Below are positions 18,776 to 27,386 of a stretch of DNA of 64,000 bases, in pieces. The notes below the pieces were generated by a model that saw only the letters and a program-made list of their open reading frames with translations, was not told where the DNA came from and made no database searches. Made by a program: the position numbers and the translations under genes. This stretch comes from Bradyrhizobium liaoningense. Lineage in GTDB: Bacteria > Pseudomonadota > Alphaproteobacteria > Rhizobiales > Xanthobacteraceae. The stretch covers positions 496,001 through 560,000 of the forward strand of contig NZ_JAFCJS010000004.1 in the NCBI RefSeq assembly GCF_018130825.1, read 5' to 3'. The stretch's first letter is position 1. Each line of letters begins with the position of its first letter.

Positions 18776-20221
18776 ATGAGTACTGAAGGCCCCAATTCGT
18801 CACCGACCGAACCGCCGCCGCGGCGCCCCAAGGTGATCAAGACCAACCAGCAACAGGTGTTGCTCTACGTCGTGCTGACCCTGCTGCTGTCGCTCGCCAC
18901 CGTCTGGGGCGGCCGCGCCATGCTGCACAATTCGGAGACGCTGACCTTTGCCGTCGGCGCCCCCAACAGCGACGAGGCGCTGTTCGCGGCCAAGCTCGCC
19001 GCGGTGCTGAAGAACAACGCCTCGCGCTTCCGAATCAAGATCGTCAACAACCCTGATAACACCAAGGCGCTGGCGCAGTTCGACCGCAGGCAGGCCGACC
19101 TCGCCGTGCTGCGCACCGACGCCAAGGTGCCGCTACGGGCGCGCACGCTCGCAATTCTCGAGCACGACCTCGTGCTCCTGCTCGGACCCGGCAACAAGAA
19201 GATCAAGTCGCTCGCCGAGCTGAAGAAGAAAAAGGTCGCGGTCATCGCCGAGAACGAATCCTCGCTCGCCTTCGTCCGCGGCATCCTCGACATTCCCGAG
19301 GGGCCCGATGCCGCGAAGATCCAGATGGCGCCGCAGGGCGCAACGCTCGACAAGCTGTTTGCGCCGGCAAACGGCTTCGGTGCGGTGATCGCCATCGTCC
19401 ACGCCTCGAAAGCGGTGCGCGACAAGAGCTATGAGCAGGTCGCCAAACGCGGCGGCTTCACGCTCAATGCCATCGACGAAGCCAAGGCGCTCGCGCGCAA
19501 ATTCCCCGGCATTTCCGAAGAGACGCTGACGGCAGGAACGCTGTCGGCCTCGCCTGAAATTCCCGACGACGATCTCGATACGATCGGGCTCGAATGGCTG
19601 CTGGTCACGCAATCCCGGATGTCGGTGAGCACGGCGGGCGAGCTGGCGCGTACCATCTACGAGAACAAGTCCGCCCTCAGGCTCGACAGCGGCTTCGCCA
19701 GCAGGATCGAGCCGGCTTCCGTCGAGAAGGACGCCTTCGTGATGGCGCATCAGGGTGCGGCCGACTACATCAACGACGACACCAAGTCGTTCATGGATAA
19801 GTACAGCGACCTGATGTATCTGGGCGCCGCCGCGCTCAGCGTCATCGGCTCGATCTTCGCCGCGATCTACGCCAAGATCACGAGGATCGCGCCGGAGAAG
19901 GCCAGCGAGCTCGCCACCGCCATCCTCGACATCGGCGAGCGCATCGAGCACGCCCATTCGCTGGATCAGCTCGAATGCCTGCAGGACGAGCTGGAAGGCA
20001 TTTTACGCGGCGCCGTCATCGGCCTCAGAGACGGCACCATCAGTACCGACGGGCTCGACACATTCAAGCTCGGCTACGAATTCGTCCGCGACGAGATCGG
20101 CATGCGCCGCGACTACCTCAAGCGCCACGCCGGCGAAGCCGAGAAGGCCGCCCGCGACGCCGCAGCATCCCCGCACGACGACAGCAATGTCGTGGTGGTG
20201 AAGACCGCGCAGAGCGCTTGA
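18776..20221 (+). CDS. TAXI-type solute-binding protein with two membrane anchors
   Basis: From ATG 18776 it has 481 residues; a GTG at 18722 would add 18. An N-terminal helix (VLLYVVLTLLLSLATVWGG) is followed by a TAXI-family receptor domain (LTFAVGAPNSDEALFAAKLAAVL...), a second helix near residue 350 (LMYLGAAALSVIGSIFAAIYA) and a ~115-residue charged cytoplasmic tail. It therefore looks like a tethered receptor, not a soluble one. No TRAP permease is encoded nearby, so it may sense rather than transport. Confidence 0.83.
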   Translation: MSTEGPNSSPTEPPPRRPKVIKTNQQQVLLYVVLTLLLSLATVWGGRAMLHNSETLTFAVGAPNSDEALFAAKLAAVLKNNASRFRIKIVNNPDNTKALAQFDRRQADLAVLRTDAKVPLRARTLAILEHDLVLLLGPGNKKIKSLAELKKKKVAVIAENESSLAFVRGILDIPEGPDAAKIQMAPQGATLDKLFAPANGFGAVIAIVHASKAVRDKSYEQVAKRGGFTLNAIDEAKALARKFPGISEETLTAGTLSASPEIPDDDLDTIGLEWLLVTQSRMSVSTAGELARTIYENKSALRLDSGFASRIEPASVEKDAFVMAHQGAADYINDDTKSFMDKYSDLMYLGAAALSVIGSIFAAIYAKITRIAPEKASELATAILDIGERIEHAHSLDQLECLQDELEGILRGAVIGLRDGTISTDGLDTFKLGYEFVRDEIGMRRDYLKRHAGEAEKAARDAAASPHDDSNVVVVKTAQSA

Positions 20222-20360
20222 TCGCAGCGTTGCCCCCTCAAGGGGCTAGGCGGATTTTCCTTGCCGGCATCCCTCGAAACGCCCGCTTTGGCGGGCTCCA
20301 CGCCAGGAACCGGTCCGATCCGCAACCGTTGGTTACCCGATACAACTGGAGAAACGCGCC

Positions 20361-20579
20361 ATGCGTATACTCCTCGTGAGCTTCCTCCTGGGAATGCTGG
20401 CGGCCGTTGGCTATTTCGCTTATTCCGCGATGGCGGTCGAAGGCGAGCCGATCCCGACGGAAGGCTATGTGGCCCTCGCCCTGGGAGCCGGATTTTCCGT
20501 CATCGTCGGCATCGGATTGATGGTCCTGCTGTTCTTCAGCAGCCGCCGCGGCTACGACGAGCCGCCGCATTTCAGGTAA
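20361..20579 (+). CDS. Small two-helix membrane protein
   Basis: A 72-residue protein with two hydrophobic stretches (ILLVSFLLGMLAAVGYFAYSA and ALGAGFSVIVGIGLMVLLFF) and a short charged tail RRGYDEPPHFR. ATG 20361 follows GGAGAAAC. The family is unknown; the position before the channel gene, on the same strand, is only suggestive. Confidence 0.75.
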   Translation: MRILLVSFLLGMLAAVGYFAYSAMAVEGEPIPTEGYVALALGAGFSVIVGIGLMVLLFFSSRRGYDEPPHFR

Positions 20580-20730
20580 CGCCTCGGCCAACCATCGCCC
20601 CCGCCTTCGTCGCTCCGATTCGCCGATGCTTCAGCCAGCGCCCGTCGTTGACGGCCCCGGCCCGGGGAGGCACTTTGGCGCGGAGGTTCCAGCCGGGACC
20701 GCAAAAGCCAAAACCGAGCCGCCTTCCCAC

Positions 20731-21837
20731 ATGTCGAAGCCGCTGATCTCCGCACTGGCCCAGTTCGTGGCCGCCACAGCCGGCCGCAACATGACCAAGG
20801 CGGCCTATGCGGCCGTCGGCGTCGGCGTACTCAGCATGGTGCTGCTGACGGACAACCGGGCCAATGAGGCGAGCAGCTGGGTCCACGGCCTGCTCTGGGC
20901 CTGTCTCGTCTACTTCGTGTTCGAATGGCTGGTCCGGCTGCGCCACATGGCGCGAACGGGGCGCCTTGCGCTCTACATGTCCTCCTCCGCCGGCATCGTC
21001 GACGCGGTCGGGGCGCTGGCCGTGCCCGTTGCGCTGGTTCTCGGCGTCGCGCCGAAGACGGCCTGGCTGCTCAGCGTGCTCTGGGTGCTGAAGGTGGTGC
21101 CGGGCATTCCAGGCCTGCGGCAGCTCCGTCGCGTGCTGGTGCTGGAATCGGGACCGCTGCTCAGCGTGCTCGTGATCTTCCTGATGGTGGTCTTCCTCGC
21201 CTCCGTCGCCGAATATTTCCTGGAGCGGGACGTGCAGCCGCAGACGTTCGGCAGCGTCCCGGCCGCACTGTGGTGGGCCGTCGTAACCCTCACCACGACG
21301 GGGTACGGCGACGTCGTCCCGGTCACACCGCTGGGGCGCATCGTGGCGGCGCTGGTGATGATCTCCGGCCTCGGCGTGTTCGGCCTCTGGACCGGTATTC
21401 TGGCGACCGGCTTTGCCGCGGAGACGCGGCGCGACAATTTCCTCAAGACCTGGGAATCGGTCAGCAAGGTGCCGTTCTTCGCAGCGCTCGGACCTGCCGC
21501 CATCGCCGACGTCACCCACATGCTCCGCACCATGGAGCTGCCGGCGCGCACCATGATCATCCGCAAGGGCGCTCAGGGCGACTGCATGTATTTCATCGCC
21601 GCCGGCGAGGTCGAGGTCGACCTGCCCGGCAAGAAGGTGCAGCTCGGCGAGGGCGCCTTCTTCGGCGAGATGGCGCTGCTCGGCAACAACATGCGCGGCG
21701 CCAACGTCTCGACCACGAAGGTGTCGCGGCTCTTGGTGCTCGACCTCGTCGACTTCCGCGTGCTGATGGCACGGCATCCCGATCTCGCCGAGACCATCGA
21801 TGCCGAAGCAAAACGGCGCGCGCTCGAAAACAAATAA
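20731..21837 (+). CDS. Cyclic nucleotide-gated K+ channel, MloK1-like
   Basis: A 368-residue inner-membrane protein from ATG 20731 (ATG 20626 would add 35 low-complexity residues). Six helices include a pore with the K+ selectivity filter TTTGYGD. A C-terminal cyclic-nucleotide-binding domain follows, with FFGEMALLGNNMRGANVS as phosphate-binding cassette and its conserved Arg. The segment ERDVQPQTFGSVPAALWWAV closely resembles Mesorhizobium MloK1. Helix 4 has few arginines, so voltage gating is unlikely, as in MloK1. It ends 12 bases before the hydratase gene. Confidence 0.92.
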   Translation: MSKPLISALAQFVAATAGRNMTKAAYAAVGVGVLSMVLLTDNRANEASSWVHGLLWACLVYFVFEWLVRLRHMARTGRLALYMSSSAGIVDAVGALAVPVALVLGVAPKTAWLLSVLWVLKVVPGIPGLRQLRRVLVLESGPLLSVLVIFLMVVFLASVAEYFLERDVQPQTFGSVPAALWWAVVTLTTTGYGDVVPVTPLGRIVAALVMISGLGVFGLWTGILATGFAAETRRDNFLKTWESVSKVPFFAALGPAAIADVTHMLRTMELPARTMIIRKGAQGDCMYFIAAGEVEVDLPGKKVQLGEGAFFGEMALLGNNMRGANVSTTKVSRLLVLDLVDFRVLMARHPDLAETIDAEAKRRALENK

Positions 21838-21849
21838 AAGGAGACAAGA

Positions 21850-22635
21850 ATGTCGGATACAGCCGACGCGGCATCGGGCCCCGTGCTCGAGATCACAGCT
21901 GCACGCGCCACCATCCGCCTCAACCGGCCCAAACATCTCAACCGGCTTCAAGCGGAAGATCTCGGCGAGCTGGTCAAGCTATTTGATGCCATCGAGGCCA
22001 ACCCTGCCATCCGCGTGCTGGTGCTGACCGGCACGGGCCGCGCCTTCTCCGCCGGCTACGATCTCAATTCGGTCGCCGAGCGCGCGGTGAGCGCGAACGA
22101 GCAGCAGAGCGCGGGCTCCGCCTTCGAGGTGGTCGTCAACCGGCTCGAGGATCTGGGCGTGCCGACGATCTGCCGGCTCAACGGCGGCGTCTATGGCGGC
22201 TCGACCGACCTCGCGCTCGCCTGCGATTTCCGCATCGGCGTCGATACCGCCGAGATGTTCATGCCGGCGGCGCGGCTCGGGCTGCATTATTACCCGAGCG
22301 GCATCAAACGCTACGTCACCCGCCTCGGCCTCGACAATGCAAAGAAGCTGTTTTTGACCGCGCAGAAGATCAGCGCTCCCGAGATGCTGCGCATCGGCTA
22401 TCTCACCGCCATGGTGCCGGAAGAGACGCTCGACGAGGAGGTCGACAGGCTCGCCAATATCCTCGCCGGCAACGCGCCGCAGGCGATGCGCGGCATGAAG
22501 CGCGCCATCAACGAATTCGCCCGCGGCGAGCTGGACGAAGCGGCGGCCGACCAGCGCCACCGCGACAGCATGCGCGGCGACGAGATCAAGGAGGGCATCA
22601 AGGCGTTCGCGGAGAAGCGGCCGCCAAAATTCTGA
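21850..22635 (+). CDS. Enoyl-CoA hydratase/isomerase family protein
   Basis: The 261-residue crotonase-fold protein has the oxyanion region FSAGYDLNSV and LNGGVYGGSTDLALACDFRIG. The usual catalytic Glu in GAELA is replaced by Asp (TDLALAC), and the second Glu position reads PAARLGLHYYP, so classical hydration is doubtful; an isomerase or thioester-processing role is possible. ATG follows AAAAGGAGA. It is co-directional with the channel gene at 12 bases. Confidence 0.85.
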   Translation: MSDTADAASGPVLEITAARATIRLNRPKHLNRLQAEDLGELVKLFDAIEANPAIRVLVLTGTGRAFSAGYDLNSVAERAVSANEQQSAGSAFEVVVNRLEDLGVPTICRLNGGVYGGSTDLALACDFRIGVDTAEMFMPAARLGLHYYPSGIKRYVTRLGLDNAKKLFLTAQKISAPEMLRIGYLTAMVPEETLDEEVDRLANILAGNAPQAMRGMKRAINEFARGELDEAAADQRHRDSMRGDEIKEGIKAFAEKRPPKF

Positions 22636-23070
22636 TCACGCCCGCCTCGACCGCATCGCGCGCACCTGCGTGAGCTTGGGATCGCGGACGAGCGCCCGGT
22701 AGCGTTTGCTGTCGATGGCATAGATCGCGATCCGCCCCTCACCGTCGGCATGAACGCCCCAGCCGAAGCGCTTGCCCAGGCTCGACGCCCTCATGCACGC
22801 CTGCCCGCGGGAGAAGAACGCTTCACGGGCCGCATGCTTCTCCGCTGTCGTCGCCTTCACATCGAGGGCGCGTCCCGCGGCTGACGTCGCGAAGATCACG
22901 TCGTCGGACGTGTATGTGTAGGGTGCCTTGGCGATCATTCCATATTGCAGGCATGCCACCGTCGGCTTCCCCGCGCGCAGCGGCGGCTCCTCGCCAGTGC
23001 GCGCGGGACAGTCCTCAGCAACCCGGATAAAGGTGTTGAAGCAGTTGGTCGTGTGCGTCGTCTTCGTCAT
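22636..23070 (-). CDS. DUF6157 family protein
   Basis: The 144-residue protein begins with TNCFNTFIRVAEDCPARTGEEPP and continues VACLQYGMIAKAPYTYTSDDVIF, matching the DUF6157 family of small soluble proteins with unknown role. Its stop codon abuts the stop of the convergent hydratase gene. It lies directly downstream of the GST gene on the same strand, with 17 bases between them, so both may be transcribed together under the WYL regulator next door. Confidence 0.82.
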   Translation of the reverse strand: MTKTTHTTNCFNTFIRVAEDCPARTGEEPPLRAGKPTVACLQYGMIAKAPYTYTSDDVIFATSAAGRALDVKATTAEKHAAREAFFSRGQACMRASSLGKRFGWGVHADGEGRIAIYAIDSKRYRALVRDPKLTQVRAMRSRRA

Positions 23071-23087
23071 CTACAAGCCTGGTTCAT

Positions 23088-23732
23088 TCACCCCCCAACA
23101 GCCGCAGCATGCTGCGCCGCCATCTCGTCATCCGCCGCATTGATCCGCTGGAACGCGGGACGCGACGTCATGCGCTCGGCATAGCGAACGAATACATCTT
23201 TTTTCGGCACGATGCCGAACATCATGGTCCAGCTGAAGGCGACGCCCCACAACACGTCCGCAGCCGTCATGCGCTCGCCGAGCAGATACGGGCCCTTCGA
23301 CAATTGCGTCTCCAGCGCACCGAGCATGGTGTCGTAATCGGCATAGGGCGATTGCGTGACCGGGGCCGGCTCGCGCTGCATGAATTTGTCGATCAAGGCC
23401 GGCTCGAACGAGGCGCCGTAATAGGCGATCCAGCGCAGGTACGGACCACGCAGCGGATCGTCCAGCCCGGGCGTCAGCCCCGCCTGCGGGAAGAGATCGG
23501 CGAGAAAGATGGTGATCGCGACCTGCTCGGTCACGAGCTCCCCGTGGTAGCGGACCGCCGGCACCTTGCCGAGCGGATTGACGGCGAGATAAGCGGGCTG
23601 GCGTTGCTCGCCGGCCTTCATGTTGAGGATTTGGAGATCGTAAGGCGCGCCCAGTTCCTCCAGCAGCACCCGCGTGCCGGTGGCGCGCGTCTGGGGCGAA
23701 TAATACAGCGTGATGCGGTTCGAAGCGGTCAT
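23088..23732 (-). CDS. Glutathione S-transferase
   Basis: A canonical 214-residue cytosolic GST. The thioredoxin-like N-terminal domain includes YYSPQTRATGTRVLLEELG and the cis-Pro motif GKVPAV, with EQVAI as the glutathione Ser/Gln position. The C-terminal helical domain includes MTAADVLWG, the N-capping box region. ATG 23732 follows GAGGAGA. It is divergent from the WYL regulator and shares its operator region. Confidence 0.9.
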   Translation of the reverse strand: MTASNRITLYYSPQTRATGTRVLLEELGAPYDLQILNMKAGEQRQPAYLAVNPLGKVPAVRYHGELVTEQVAITIFLADLFPQAGLTPGLDDPLRGPYLRWIAYYGASFEPALIDKFMQREPAPVTQSPYADYDTMLGALETQLSKGPYLLGERMTAADVLWGVAFSWTMMFGIVPKKDVFVRYAERMTSRPAFQRINAADDEMAAQHAAAVGG

Positions 23733-23779
23733 GGGGGTCTCCTCGGGTGCCGTCTGGCGAGGCGCATCTTGTAGCGGCC

Positions 23780-23806
23780 CATACCTGACATCCTGTGTCA
23801 GGTATG
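23780..23806. promoter_or_regulatory. Perfect inverted-repeat operator between GST and WYL regulator
   Basis: Perfect 11-base arms CATACCTGACA and TGTCAGGTATG flank TCCTG, 12 bases before the regulator start and 47 before the GST start. TGACA-N5-TGTCA cores are typical of YafY-type regulators. Confidence 0.75.
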
Positions 23807-23818
23807 CTTTAAGGCATC

Positions 23819-24799
23819 ATGCGCGCGAGCCGGATGCTGTCGATCCTCACCACCCTCCAGGCCAGGGGGCAGGTCACCGCGCCCGAGCTCGCGGAGACTT
23901 GCGAGGTGTCGGTGCGTACGATCTATCGCGACATCGACGCGCTCGCGGCCTCCGGCGTTCCTGTCTATGCCGACCGCGGTGCGGAGGGCGGCTATCGCCT
24001 GCTCGACGGCTATCGCGTCCGGCTCAACGGCCTGTCGCAGAACGAGGCGGAAGCGCTGTTCCTTTCCGGACTCCCCGGCCCGGCCGCGGCCCTCGGGCTC
24101 GATGCGGCCATGCTCGCCGCGCAGAACAAGCTGATGGCCGCGCTGCCCGCGAATCTGCGCGAGGACGCCGGGCGGATGCAGGAGCGCTTTCACCTGGACG
24201 CACCGGGCTGGTTCGGCGAGGCGGAAGAGCCGAAGCATCTGCGCATCATCGCCGGCGCGGTGCTGCGCGGGACGCTGATCAAGATCCGCTACCGGAGCTG
24301 GCGCGCGGAGAAGCAGCGCCGTGTCGCTCCGCTCGGCCTCGTGCTGAAGGGCGGCAGCTGGTACCTCGCGGGGCAAGTCGACGGCAGCGTACGCACCTAT
24401 CGCGTGGCGCGCGTGCTCGACTGCACCGCGCTCGACGACCGCTTCGATCGTCCTGCCGATTTCGATCTCGCGGCCTATTGGCAGGCTGCGACACTTCGCC
24501 TCGAAGCGGAGATGCATCCCAATGTCGCGGTCGTCCGGCTGTCGCCATTCGGCGTCAAGCTGCTGGACGCGTTGAGCCAGCCTTACGTCAAGGCGCGCAC
24601 CGAGATCGAAGAGACCACTGACGCAGACGGCTGGCGCATCGCGCGGGTGCCGACCGGCAAGACGTCATGGCACGCCGCGGCCGAATTGCTGCGGCTCGGC
24701 CCCGAGGCCGAAGTGCTGGAGCCGGCCGATCTGCGCGAGAAGATGGCCGAGATGACCCGCGCCATGGCCGCGCGTTATGGCGCGGCGCAGAAAGCCTGA
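23819..24799 (+). CDS. YafY-type HTH/WYL-domain transcriptional regulator
   Basis: The 326-residue regulator has the N-terminal HTH (VTAPELAETCEVSVRTIYRDIDAL) followed by GYRLLDGYRVRLNGLSQNEAEALF, a WYL domain (about 150-220: RIIAGAVLRGTLIKIRYRSW, LGLVLKGGSWYLAGQ) and a C-terminal WCX-type extension, giving the standard length. It is divergent from the GST-DUF6157 pair and very likely represses it through the perfect palindrome just upstream of its own start. The inducing ligand is unknown. Confidence 0.92.
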   Translation: MRASRMLSILTTLQARGQVTAPELAETCEVSVRTIYRDIDALAASGVPVYADRGAEGGYRLLDGYRVRLNGLSQNEAEALFLSGLPGPAAALGLDAAMLAAQNKLMAALPANLREDAGRMQERFHLDAPGWFGEAEEPKHLRIIAGAVLRGTLIKIRYRSWRAEKQRRVAPLGLVLKGGSWYLAGQVDGSVRTYRVARVLDCTALDDRFDRPADFDLAAYWQAATLRLEAEMHPNVAVVRLSPFGVKLLDALSQPYVKARTEIEETTDADGWRIARVPTGKTSWHAAAELLRLGPEAEVLEPADLREKMAEMTRAMAARYGAAQKA

Positions 24800-24936
24800 T
24801 CGCGGCGCACCCTCCCGCGGCCGACGAAACAATCCTGAAACACGATTCTCAGGTCAGGCCGTGAACGCATTCGCGATTCAGGCCGACCGAGATGCAGGGA
24901 CACAACAACGGCCTCGCGCCATATTGGAGAATGAAG

Positions 24937-25185
24937 ATGTTTCGTAAGCTTGCTCTTGGTCTGATCGCTGCCGGCTCGCTCGGCGTTGCCGCGCTCGCCC
25001 CCACCGCCGCCTCGGCCGGCGGTTTCCATCATCATCACTGGGGTCACGGCTGGGGCCCGGGCTATGGCTTCGGCGGCATCTACGTCAACACCGGCGTCAG
25101 CAACTGCTACCAGGAGCGCGTCGTCCAGACCCGTCACGGCCTGCGTGTCCGCGTCGTGAACGTCTGCGCTTACGGGATCTACTGA
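24937..25185 (+). CDS. Small secreted His/Gly-rich protein
   Basis: An 82-residue precursor from ATG 24937, spaced six bases after GGAGA (ATG 24931 overlaps the site). The signal peptide is MFRKLALGLIAAGSLGVAALAPTAASA, cleaved before GG. The mature ~55 residues contain FHHHHWGHGWGPGYGFGG and two cysteines that could form a disulfide (SNCYQERVVQTRHGLRVRVVNVC). The histidine cluster could bind metal. Small proteins of this build are common in Bradyrhizobium; no function is known. A terminator follows. Confidence 0.8.
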   Translation: MFRKLALGLIAAGSLGVAALAPTAASAGGFHHHHWGHGWGPGYGFGGIYVNTGVSNCYQERVVQTRHGLRVRVVNVCAYGIY

Positions 25186-25201
25186 TATCGCCGTCACGAC
25201 A

Positions 25202-25231
25202 AAGCTCCGGTCGCATCGCGGCCGGAGTTTT
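25202..25231 (+). terminator. Rho-independent terminator
   Basis: CTCCGGT and GCCGGAG pair (one G-U) around CGCATCGCG, followed by TTTT, 17 bases after the small secreted protein. An A run on the other side lets it serve the convergent desaturase gene too. Confidence 0.75.
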
Positions 25232-25239
25232 GCGTTTGC

Positions 25240-26199
25240 TCAAGCCTTTGGTGAGCTGGCTTGCCGCTGCCGGCGAAACCAGGCCCAGGTCTCGCGCGTC
25301 GTCCTGATGTAGCCGCGGCCGCGATAGACGATCTCGCCGTCGACGATCCCGTTCAGCTTCGGCAGGGCATGAAAGGGAATCGAGGGATAGGCGTGATGCT
25401 CGACATGGTAGGGCATGTTCCACGCGAACCATTTGACGATGGCACCGGTATAGGTGGTGCGGGTGTTCTGGAAGGCGCTGCGGGTGCGGTCGCAACCGGT
25501 GTGCTCGGCATAGAGATAGGGCCGCAGGAAGAACTGCCCGATCACGAGCGGCACGATCCAGACCCAGAGCAGCAGCGCTGAGGAGAACCACAGCGAGAGC
25601 GCAAACAGCAACGCATAGAGTGCGACATAGGCGCGCGCCTCGGCCACGATGGTGCCGCGCCTGTTCTCGGGAATCCAGGGCACGACGACCTTGCCGGTAA
25701 CGGCATGGCCGAGCATCAGCCGCAGGCGGCCGGCGACCTGGAGCAGGCCACTATAGGCGATCGCAAGTTGCGTGTCGGACGTCGGCTTCACGCCGACGAT
25801 CAGCTCCGGGTCCTTCTCTGGATCCTGGGTGTAGCGGTGATGGTCCCAGTGGAACAGGCAGTAATATTCGTAAGGCAATCCGATGATGAAGGCCGAGAGA
25901 TAGCCGACCGCGAGATTAAGGCTGCGGCTTTTGAACGCGGTCTTGTGCGCGGTCTCGTGCACCGCCATGAACAGGAAGGCGACGAGATAGCCCTGCACCG
26001 CCATCAGCGGCAGCGCCCAGAGCACGCCATAGCGCGAGGTCACCATCCAGATCAGCGCACCGACCAGCGCAATCACGCCGTAATGGCCGAGGCTCTGCGC
26101 CGCGCCCCTGAGATTCGAGCGCACCGACAATTCACGCAGCATCGCCGGGCTCAGCGGTTTCAGGCGATGGCCGGGCTCTGAAACGGTCGCGTCGGTCAT
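25240..26199 (-). CDS. Fatty acid desaturase family membrane enzyme
   Basis: The 319-residue integral membrane protein has the three histidine boxes of di-iron desaturases: HETAH, HWDHH (in FHWDHHRYT) and HVEHH (in YHVEHHAYP), plus four to six hydrophobic helices. It introduces a double bond or hydroxyl into a lipid or carotenoid-like substrate; family members with this box spacing act on acyl chains or related hydrophobic molecules. It starts 16 bases after the stop of the MetX-like gene on the same strand, so the two likely form an operon. Confidence 0.87.
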   Translation of the reverse strand: MTDATVSEPGHRLKPLSPAMLRELSVRSNLRGAAQSLGHYGVIALVGALIWMVTSRYGVLWALPLMAVQGYLVAFLFMAVHETAHKTAFKSRSLNLAVGYLSAFIIGLPYEYYCLFHWDHHRYTQDPEKDPELIVGVKPTSDTQLAIAYSGLLQVAGRLRLMLGHAVTGKVVVPWIPENRRGTIVAEARAYVALYALLFALSLWFSSALLLWVWIVPLVIGQFFLRPYLYAEHTGCDRTRSAFQNTRTTYTGAIVKWFAWNMPYHVEHHAYPSIPFHALPKLNGIVDGEIVYRGRGYIRTTRETWAWFRRQRQASSPKA

Positions 26200-26214
26200 G
26201 ATCGGATGCCTGCG

Positions 26215-27231
26215 TTATTTGGCGAGGAGCGCTGCGATCTCGGCCTTGATGAAGGCCTGGTCGCGCGGGTTGTTGACGGGATTGCCGGCGCGATGGCCGT
26301 GCAGCGACGGGATCGGATGCAACACGGCTGACTTTGCATTGACCAGCTTGCCGAGTTCGTCCTCGTTGTCGCGGACGTCGAAATAGCGATCGGTCGCGCC
26401 CGGCATCAGCAGCATATCCGCCGTGATCGCCGCGAGCGCACGATCGAGATCGCCGCCGAAAGTCTCGCAGCGGCTGATGTCACCGCGCTGCCAGATGCCG
26501 ATCTGCGCCAGCAGATCGTTGGCATCACGCCGCGCGAAGGTCGCGTCCCATGCGCGGACGAGATAATCCTCCAGCGAGGTGAAGCCGGCCTCGCGCCAGA
26601 GTTCGTCGCGATAGAAGCCATGCGACATCGCCCAGCCGGCATAGACGCGCCCCATGGCGCGATAGCCGGCGACGGGCCTTTCGATGAAGCGGCCGTCGCG
26701 GAAAGCGGGATCGGTCGTGAGCGCCGCCTTCACGCTCTCCAGGAAGACGTGATTGTAGGGCGCGCACCGCGCGCTGCCGCAGACGACCGCGGCACGCTCG
26801 ACCATATCAGGGTGCAGCGCCGCCCAGTGATAGGCCTGCATGCCGCCCATCGACCAACCATAGACCAGCGCGAGCTTTGTGATGCCGAAGCGCTCGACGA
26901 GAAGGCGGTGCTGAACGGCGATCGCGTCGTGATAGGTGACTTGCGGAAACGGCGCGGCAGAATTCGAGGGCGAGGACGACAGGCCGTTGCCGAACAGGTT
27001 TGGGATGACGATGAAATAGCGCACGGGATCGAGCACGCCATCGGGCCCAACCAGCCACTCGGTGTCGACATGCTGCGCGCTGAACGAGGTCGGATAGAGG
27101 ATGACGTTGTCCCTTGCCGGGCTCAGCGTGCCGTAGGTCTTGTAGGCGAGCTTCAGCTGGGGGAAGACGGCGCCGGACTGGAGCGCGACGTCGCCGGCCT
27201 CGAAGATCTCGTAGTCGCGCTCAGCCACCAT
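26215..27231 (-). CDS. Alpha/beta hydrolase, MetX-like (homoserine O-acetyltransferase-related)
   Basis: From ATG 27231 it has 338 residues (a GTG at 27249 adds six). The nucleophile elbow is GWSMGGMQ with Ser, and the opening LKLAYKTYGTLSPARDNVILYPT is typical of the MetX group. The catalytic Asp (TDRYFDV) and His (SLHGHRAG) are visible. Key substrate Arg/Tyr positions of true MetX cannot be verified here, and no methionine genes are adjacent, so a hydrolase of esters or CoA-free acyl compounds is as likely. It shares a strand with the desaturase. Confidence 0.85.
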   Translation of the reverse strand: MVAERDYEIFEAGDVALQSGAVFPQLKLAYKTYGTLSPARDNVILYPTSFSAQHVDTEWLVGPDGVLDPVRYFIVIPNLFGNGLSSSPSNSAAPFPQVTYHDAIAVQHRLLVERFGITKLALVYGWSMGGMQAYHWAALHPDMVERAAVVCGSARCAPYNHVFLESVKAALTTDPAFRDGRFIERPVAGYRAMGRVYAGWAMSHGFYRDELWREAGFTSLEDYLVRAWDATFARRDANDLLAQIGIWQRGDISRCETFGGDLDRALAAITADMLLMPGATDRYFDVRDNEDELGKLVNAKSAVLHPIPSLHGHRAGNPVNNPRDQAFIKAEIAALLAK

Positions 27232-27332
27232 GCATCCGCCCTCGCTCACGCGGCCGCCACAACGCGCCGCGGTAACGGCAATGCATCGATCATGCCGGCC
27301 CGCAGACGCACCATTGCGCCACCCTAAATAAC

Positions 27333-27347
27333 TGTACGTTTAGTACA
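27333..27347. promoter_or_regulatory. Putative TetR-type operator upstream of the MetX-like/desaturase genes
   Basis: TGTAC and GTACA flank GTTTA in an AT-rich island about 100 bases before the hydrolase start. AAAT and ATTT extend the symmetry outward. No regulator gene is adjacent. Confidence 0.5.
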
Positions 27348-27386
27348 TTTATTGTAGAGCGGCAAGATAAATCCGATCGAAGCGTC

